A DNA stretch of 64,000 nt. It comes from JADJPO01 sp963750395. GTDB lineage: Bacteria; Actinomycetota; Actinomycetes; Actinomycetales; Kineosporiaceae. This document shows positions 59,178-64,000 of this stretch, one piece after another. Where the stretch lies: positions 434,001-498,000 of the forward strand of contig CAVVQM010000006.1 of the NCBI GenBank assembly GCA_963750395.1, given 5' to 3'. Every line of letters starts with the position of its first letter. Position 1 is the first letter of the stretch. The notes below the pieces were generated by a model that was not told the DNA's origin, made no database searches, and saw only the letters and a list, made by a program, of their open reading frames with translations. The translations under genes and the position numbers were made by a program.

Positions 59178-60932
59178 TCAGGGCGACGGCGCCAGGGAGA
59201 AGTCGGTCAGGACGTCGCCGTCCACGGTGAGGGCCAGGCGCAGGGCGAGGCGCTCGCCGTCCAGCTGGACCGTCGTCTCGCGGGATCCGTCGCCGGCCAG
59301 CACCGGCCCGACCGTGCAGGCACCCGCCCAGGCCGCTCCCACCCGCAGGGCCCTGCTGAGGTGGTCGGGGTCCAAGTGATCGGCCAACGGCAGGTCGTCG
59401 GGCCAGAGCGGGCGGTCCTGCGCCAACAGGGCGACCACGCGCTCGAGCCACCGGGCAAGGGCCCCGGACGGCGTGGCGGCCCCGGTCACCACCAGAGCCT
59501 GGACCCGGGGTGCCGCCTCGGGTGTCAGCCGGATCTCGATCCGCAGCCCGCCGCCCGGACCGCGAAGCCACCACACCCGGTGAGCCGGTGAGTCCGATTC
59601 CACGGCAACGGGATCGGTCTGCAACGGCCCGAGCCGACCGACCAACTGGTGCACCGTGCGTCGGCGCCGGGCCAGCGGCTCGTCCAGGTCGACGTTCATC
59701 GCGAACACCCGGTCCGCCAGATCCTCGTCCCAGTCCAGTACGAGTCGCGTCACAGCCGACTGGAGCCGCTCCGCGGCCTGCGTCATGGAGCCACCGGCCG
59801 GCGTCGGATCGGCGCCCACGCGGCGCCCCGAGACCCCTGAGGTCTCCACCAGCGCGGTGAGGAGTTGCTCGGCGAGCCGGGTCGCCGGCGCGTACGTGGC
59901 GTTGGCCAGGACCACGACGCCGAGGCCGCTGTCGCGGTGCCATCGCATGTGCGAACCGAAACCCGGGTAACCGCCGGAATGACCGCAGACCGTGCCGATC
60001 CCCGAGATCTCCTGCACCCGCAGGCCCAGCCCGTAGCTCGTCGCCGAGAACCGCGGGGGACCGGCGAGGTCCAGCCACTCGGTATGGGTGAACGCCCCCA
60101 GATGCGGTTGCTGCATCTCCCGGCGGGACGCCCGGCTCAGGACGGCGGACGCGGCGTCGCGGCCGTCGCGCGGTGGATAGGCGTCGGTCAGGAAGGCGAC
60201 CCAGGCCGCCACGTCGGCCACGGTGCTGAACAGCCCACCCATGGCTGCGTAGGCGCCGACCCCGACCTCCGGCACGCGCTCCCAGTCGGCATCGAAGCGG
60301 ACCTGCCCCACCGCCAGCCGGTCGCCCGGGGCCAGCTCGGCGGCGACGTATCCGGTCGAGGCCAGCCCCAGCGGCCGCAACAGCCGCTCGGTGACCACGT
60401 CGGCATAGGGACGGCCGGTGATGTTCGAGATCGCTCGACCCAGAACGGCATAGGCGGTGTTGCTGTACTCGAAGCGGGTTCCGGGTGCCCATGAGAAGGT
60501 GAGCCCACCGGCTATCGACTCGTCGAAGACGGGCGGCGGCAGATCCTGTTGCCGGTCACCCCACGGGTCGTCCGTCGGCAACCCCGCGGCCATGGTGAGC
60601 AGGTGCCACAGGGACAGCGTGGGGGAGTCGTCGGTGGGTTTGCCCAGGGCGGCCGCCTGCGGAACATGCTGCGCGACAGGGTCGTCCAGTCGGAGCAGGC
60701 CGTCGTCGCGCAACCCCAGCACGGTCGCCGCGGTGAAGCTCTTGGTCATCGAGGCGATCCGGAAGACCGTTCCGGCCTCCGGGATCGGCCCTCCGGGGCG
60801 AAGCTCACCCCGCCCCCCGGAGTGCACCAGCGTGTCCGAGACGATGACGCCGTAGGCCAGCCCGGGGGAGGTGTCCTGCGCGTGGTGGCGGTCCACCAGA
60901 TGCTCGACGGCCTCGATATCGACGGAGCTCAC
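59178..60932 (-). CDS. serine hydrolase, beta-lactamase/class C-like family
   Basis: Protein of 584 aa. The serine hydrolase domain spans residues about 5-370: SMTKS (S-x-x-K, Ser near 60), FEYSNTAYAVLG (Y-x-N) and the CGHSGGYPG motif. A 200-residue C-terminal lipocalin-like or unique domain follows. No signal peptide is seen, so it is probably cytosolic. Possible roles are peptidase or esterase rather than antibiotic resistance. The GTG at 60932 is chosen because upstream in-frame sequence is low complexity. It is divergent from the phosphodiesterase gene, with 121 bases between starts. Confidence 0.85.
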   Translation of the reverse strand: MSSVDIEAVEHLVDRHHAQDTSPGLAYGVIVSDTLVHSGGRGELRPGGPIPEAGTVFRIASMTKSFTAATVLGLRDDGLLRLDDPVAQHVPQAAALGKPTDDSPTLSLWHLLTMAAGLPTDDPWGDRQQDLPPPVFDESIAGGLTFSWAPGTRFEYSNTAYAVLGRAISNITGRPYADVVTERLLRPLGLASTGYVAAELAPGDRLAVGQVRFDADWERVPEVGVGAYAAMGGLFSTVADVAAWVAFLTDAYPPRDGRDAASAVLSRASRREMQQPHLGAFTHTEWLDLAGPPRFSATSYGLGLRVQEISGIGTVCGHSGGYPGFGSHMRWHRDSGLGVVVLANATYAPATRLAEQLLTALVETSGVSGRRVGADPTPAGGSMTQAAERLQSAVTRLVLDWDEDLADRVFAMNVDLDEPLARRRRTVHQLVGRLGPLQTDPVAVESDSPAHRVWWLRGPGGGLRIEIRLTPEAAPRVQALVVTGAATPSGALARWLERVVALLAQDRPLWPDDLPLADHLDPDHLSRALRVGAAWAGACTVGPVLAGDGSRETTVQLDGERLALRLALTVDGDVLTDFSLAPSP

Positions 60933-61053
60933 CGCCCGATCTTGGCAGAGCAGGACGGAGGTGGCGCGGCCCTCAGCGCGGGCGCGACCGGTCTGACCGT
61001 CCTGACGCGGAGCCGGCGGGTCCGATGATGCCCAGGGATGGCACGGTAGGGGC

Positions 61054-63165
61054 ATGAAGGTGCGGCGGGCAGGCGTCAGCGCGAGGCCGTTTCGCGCCGT
61101 CGTCGAGGCGGCGGTCAACGTGGCCGTCGCGTCGCTGGGCATGTGGCTCGGGCTGCGGCTGTTCGGCGGTCCCGACGACCGCGCCGGTCCGGGCACCGTG
61201 CTCGGGTTGACCGCGAGCCTGTTCCTCGTGGAGGTGGCGCTGCGGCCGGCGCTGCGAGCGCTCGCCGGGCGGGGCAGCGTCCTCATGGCCATGCTGATCG
61301 GGATGGTGGGCCAGGTCGTGGTCCTCGTGGCCGTGCTCCGGCTCGGGGTCGGGATCGGGATCGAGCGGTGGCCTGCGGCGCTGGGGATCTTGGCCATCGC
61401 CGCCGTCGTGGTGAGCATCGGCCGCTGGCTGGTCGGGGCCAATGACGCCGCCTACGTCGTCGGTCATGCCACCAGCAGTCTGCGCCCGCGCCGTGGCCCG
61501 TTCCGTCGGCGCACCGACAACCCGTCCCATCCGGCACCGCAGGGGCTGCTCGTCGTCCAGATCGACGGCCTGTCCTCTCCGGTGCTCGACCGTGCGGTGG
61601 CCGCGGGGCAGATGCCGACCCTGACCCGCTGGTTGAGCAGCGGCAGCCACGAGTCGGTGACGTGGTGGGCGACCCTTCCGAGTACCACGCCCGCGAGCCA
61701 GGCCGCCATCCTGTACGGCGACGATCGCACGGTTCCGAGCTTCCGTTGGTGGGACCGTCGTAGCAGGGGTCTGCTGGTCTCCAACCGCGGGGCCGACGCC
61801 GCCGTGATCGAGAACCGGCTGAGGGCGGACGCCACCCTGCTGAATGCTGGTGGAGTGGCCGTGAGCACGGTGTTCTCCGGTGGGGCCGACGAGACCTACC
61901 TCGTGTTCAGCAGGTCAGCACGGCGCCGCGACCTGGGCTCGGGTGACGTCTTCGTGCCGGTGTTCGCCAGCCCGTTCCTGCTGCCGCGGACCCTGATCCT
62001 GTCTGCCGGCGAGGTGGTCAAGGAGCTCTTCCAGGCCCGCCGCCAGCGGACCCGCGACGTTCAGCCGCGGATCAGGCGCGCCCTGTCGTACGTCGGGCTC
62101 CGGGCGATCACCAACGTGTTGCTGCGCACCGTGAACCTGGTCGTGGTCGCCGACCGGATGAGCCGGGGGGCGCCGATCATCTTCGTCGACTTCGTCGACT
62201 ACGACGAGATCGCCCACCACGCCGGACCCGAACGCCCCGAGGCGATGCGGGCCCTGGAGGGGTTGGACGGGGTGCTCGCCGAACTCGAGAGCGTGGCCCG
62301 GCGGGTGCCCACCGAGTACGAGATCGTGGTCTGGTCCGATCACGGTCAGAGTCTCGGCTCGACGTTCGAGCAGCTCACCGGGCGCACTCTCGCCGACCTG
62401 GTCCGAGAGCTGATGGCCAAGAAGGATCTTCGGTTGGTGCACGCGGCGGGCGGCGACGACTGGGGACCGCTGAACGCCCTGATCGCCGGGAGCGTGCGGA
62501 CCTCGAGGCGCCATCCGGGCGGTTTGGTGATGGGGCCCGATCGCTCCGGTGGTTCGGGGGAGATTCCGGGCGGCGCGGGCGCGCCGACGTCGCCGGACGG
62601 CGAGGTGCCGGATCTGGTCGTGGTCGGTGGCGGGAACCTCGGCATGGTCTGGTTCCCGGAACTGGCCCGGCGCCCGACCCTGGCCCAGATCGATGAGCGG
62701 TGGCCGTTGCTGGTGCCCGGACTGGCACTGTCGGAGGGGATCGGGGTGGTGATGGTGGCCTCCGGGCCGGGCGAGGCGGTCGCCGTCGGCCCCGCCGGCA
62801 CCCGCCGCATCGGTGGGCCGCTGGACGGACTGATCGAGGGGATCGATCCGCTGGCACCGTACGGCCGCAACGGGGTCATGGACCTGTGTCAGCTGACGAC
62901 CCTCGACGATTGCGGCGATCTGGTGGTGCTCTCCACGGTGGACGCGTTGGGCATGGTGCACGCCTTCGAGGGCCAGGTCGGCAGCCACGGGGGCTTGGGC
63001 GGTCCGCAGAACCTGGCGGTCTTCATCCATCCGTCCGGCCTGACCCTCGACGAGGACCTGTTCCCCGGCGACGTGATTCCGCGCGGAGCGGTGGCGATCA
63101 ACGAGCAGCTCCGCCGCTGGCGCGCTCACCAGGGCACCCTCGACCAGCCGGTGCAGATGCCATGA
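61054..63165 (+). CDS. membrane-anchored alkaline phosphatase-superfamily phosphodiesterase
   Basis: Protein of 703 aa. Four N-terminal helices (residues about 15-130) are followed by the soluble domain of the type I phosphodiesterase/nucleotide pyrophosphatase fold. The metal-binding residues appear in VQIDGLSSPVL (Asp), the nucleophile region TLPSTTPASQAAIL, FVDFVDYDEIAHHAGPE and VWSDHGQSLG, with a final GSHGG. The N-terminal four-helix part resembles holin-like (phage_holin_4) anchors. Substrate unknown; a phospholipid or cell-wall phosphodiester is possible. The MBL gene overlaps its stop (ATGA). Confidence 0.87.
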   Translation: MKVRRAGVSARPFRAVVEAAVNVAVASLGMWLGLRLFGGPDDRAGPGTVLGLTASLFLVEVALRPALRALAGRGSVLMAMLIGMVGQVVVLVAVLRLGVGIGIERWPAALGILAIAAVVVSIGRWLVGANDAAYVVGHATSSLRPRRGPFRRRTDNPSHPAPQGLLVVQIDGLSSPVLDRAVAAGQMPTLTRWLSSGSHESVTWWATLPSTTPASQAAILYGDDRTVPSFRWWDRRSRGLLVSNRGADAAVIENRLRADATLLNAGGVAVSTVFSGGADETYLVFSRSARRRDLGSGDVFVPVFASPFLLPRTLILSAGEVVKELFQARRQRTRDVQPRIRRALSYVGLRAITNVLLRTVNLVVVADRMSRGAPIIFVDFVDYDEIAHHAGPERPEAMRALEGLDGVLAELESVARRVPTEYEIVVWSDHGQSLGSTFEQLTGRTLADLVRELMAKKDLRLVHAAGGDDWGPLNALIAGSVRTSRRHPGGLVMGPDRSGGSGEIPGGAGAPTSPDGEVPDLVVVGGGNLGMVWFPELARRPTLAQIDERWPLLVPGLALSEGIGVVMVASGPGEAVAVGPAGTRRIGGPLDGLIEGIDPLAPYGRNGVMDLCQLTTLDDCGDLVVLSTVDALGMVHAFEGQVGSHGGLGGPQNLAVFIHPSGLTLDEDLFPGDVIPRGAVAINEQLRRWRAHQGTLDQPVQMP

Positions 63166-64000
63166 CCGGACCCGATCGGCGGACGACGCAGGTGTCGGTG
63201 ACCTGGCTGGGTCACGCGACCGCCGCCATCGACATCGCGCTGCCCGGCCGGCACGCCGTCCGGCTGCTCACCGACCCGGCGCTCGGGGCCACCGTCGGAC
63301 CGCTCGCCCGGCTCGGGCCGACGCCGCTCGTGCGGCACTGGGCGGGCGCGGACGCCGTCCTGCTGTCCCACCTCCACCACGACCACGCCGATCTGCCCTC
63401 GCTGCGCCGGCTGCGTGGCGTGCCCGTGCTGACCGCCCGGGCGAACGTCCAGTGGTTGGCGCGTCGTGGACTCCTCGACACCGCCGACACCGGACCGATC
63501 CCACCGATGCCACCGAATCCAGCCGTCCCACTCATCCGGCTCGGTCCGGCCGGACCGGCCGGACCGGACGACGCCTGGTCGCTTGTCGCCGAGGGGATCG
63601 AGGTCCGGCTGGTCCGGGCCGAGCACGCCTCACGCCCGATGCCGCACCGCCCGAACCACGCCAACGGGTTCCTGATCCGCGGTGGCGGCGCGGTCATCTG
63701 GTTCGCCGGGGACACCTCCCTGCACCCGGAGGTCGACCTCCTGGCCGAGCAGGCGGGCGCCCCCGTGGACCTCGCCCTGGTGCCGATCGGAGGCTGGGGT
63801 CCCCGGCTCTCACCGGGTCATCTCGGACCCGTCCAGGCCGCCGAGGCGGTCGCCCGTGCGGGCGCCGGCCACGTCGTCCCGCTGCACCACGGAACGCTGT
63901 ACCCGAAGGGCTGGCCGGCGAACCGGCGGGCGTGGATGCACGCCCCCCTGGCCGAGTTCGTCGACGTCCTGCCTCGGTGGAGCGGCGCCCTGCTGCACCC
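63162..64000 (+). CDS. MBL-fold metallo-hydrolase, UlaG/RomA-like (3' end outside window)
   Basis: About 280 residues are visible. The MBL motif SHLHHDHADLP gives the HxHxDH metal ligands. Further His/Asp ligands are in EHASRPMPHRPNHANGFLI, FAGDTSLHPE and PLHHGTLYP. The start VTWLGHATAAIDI and the overall order fit UlaG-like/NAPE-PLD-type hydrolases. The ATG overlaps the phosphodiesterase stop (ATGA), so both are probably made together and could act on related phosphodiester substrates, which is inference. Confidence 0.88.
   Translation, partial: MTGPDRRTTQVSVTWLGHATAAIDIALPGRHAVRLLTDPALGATVGPLARLGPTPLVRHWAGADAVLLSHLHHDHADLPSLRRLRGVPVLTARANVQWLARRGLLDTADTGPIPPMPPNPAVPLIRLGPAGPAGPDDAWSLVAEGIEVRLVRAEHASRPMPHRPNHANGFLIRGGGAVIWFAGDTSLHPEVDLLAEQAGAPVDLALVPIGGWGPRLSPGHLGPVQAAEAVARAGAGHVVPLHHGTLYPKGWPANRRAWMHAPLAEFVDVLPRWSGALLH

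Noticed and set aside
1..64000. CRISPR arrays, insertion sequences, prophage or integrative element at the tRNA-Leu
   Set aside because: No transposase, integrase or phage structural gene, no regularly spaced repeats, and no duplicated tRNA 3' end was found.

Overview
The window is high-GC DNA (about 70 % by eye) with many GTG/TTG starts, stop-start overlaps of 1 to 4 bases, and gene families that place it in the Actinomycetes. The block crgA - DUF881 - pabA - pknB - pknA - pbpA - rodA - pstP - fhaB - fhaA - tRNA-Leu is the conserved cell-division/envelope signalling region that lies close to oriC in many actinobacteria. I cannot name the genus. No insertion sequence, prophage, integrase or CRISPR array was seen.

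Layout. 1-5.2 kb (minus): an oligopeptide-type ABC importer (oppA-B-C-D-F, oppF cut by the window edge). 5.25-5.65 kb: a 415-base intergenic stretch with DnaA-box-like sites, a 14-bp tandem repeat and the crgA terminator. 5.65-7.46 kb: crgA, a DUF881 protein and pabA. 7.5-16.9 kb (minus): the pknB-type operon. Its order and overlaps are canonical, but pknB, pknA, pbpA, rodA and fhaA carry about 13 one-base indels between them. These are better explained as sequence errors than as loss of essential genes. 17.1 kb: tRNA-Leu(CAG). 17.3-22.2 kb: a divergent pair of an ECF-like sigma factor and a giant SARP/BTAD regulator, then a frameshifted small gene with 24-bp repeats.

22.3-31.2 kb (minus): a methyltransferase gene, then a tightly overlapped group-3b-type [NiFe] hydrogenase operon. 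Read in transcription order it encodes the beta Fe-S subunit, a cNMP-binding protein, the gamma FAD/NAD(P) subunit, the delta small subunit, the alpha large subunit, a maturation protease, HypC, an EamA transporter, DUF6390 and a DUF2071/YqjF-like protein. 31.4-36.0 kb: signalling genes next to it, namely a receiver-only protein, a membrane kinase-like protein lacking its phospho-acceptor motif, a normal HisKA_3 kinase and a NarL-type regulator. 36.3-41.3 kb: CPBP protease, DUF1918, a GH65 phosphorylase, DUF6131 and a SipW-type secreted protein.

41.3-45.0 kb (minus): TetR - AlkC-like HEAT protein - GlpD. 45.3-48.0 kb (plus): a five-gene envelope set (YtxH, holin-like, DUF3618, YihY, DUF4235) whose upstream region holds a TetR-type palindrome shared with the divergent tetR. 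48.2-56.6 kb: DUF4389, M50-like peptidase, two unknown envelope proteins, a homocysteine S-methyltransferase-type enzyme, an unknown protein, an SDR and a GT39-like protein. 56.6-58.6 kb: an ArsR - SRPBCC - TIGR03086 - MmcQ/YjbR set behind a readable promoter/operator. 58.6-64 kb: PPOX protein, serine beta-lactamase-like hydrolase, membrane phosphodiesterase and an MBL-fold protein cut by the window edge.

Main points for follow-up are the same 17-bp-arm hairpin at two convergent gene ends 42 kb apart, the frameshift cluster, the signalling module with a degenerate kinase beside the hydrogenase, the EamA/DUF6390/DUF2071 tail of the hydrogenase operon, and the operator-like sites in the SARP, TetR and ArsR control regions.
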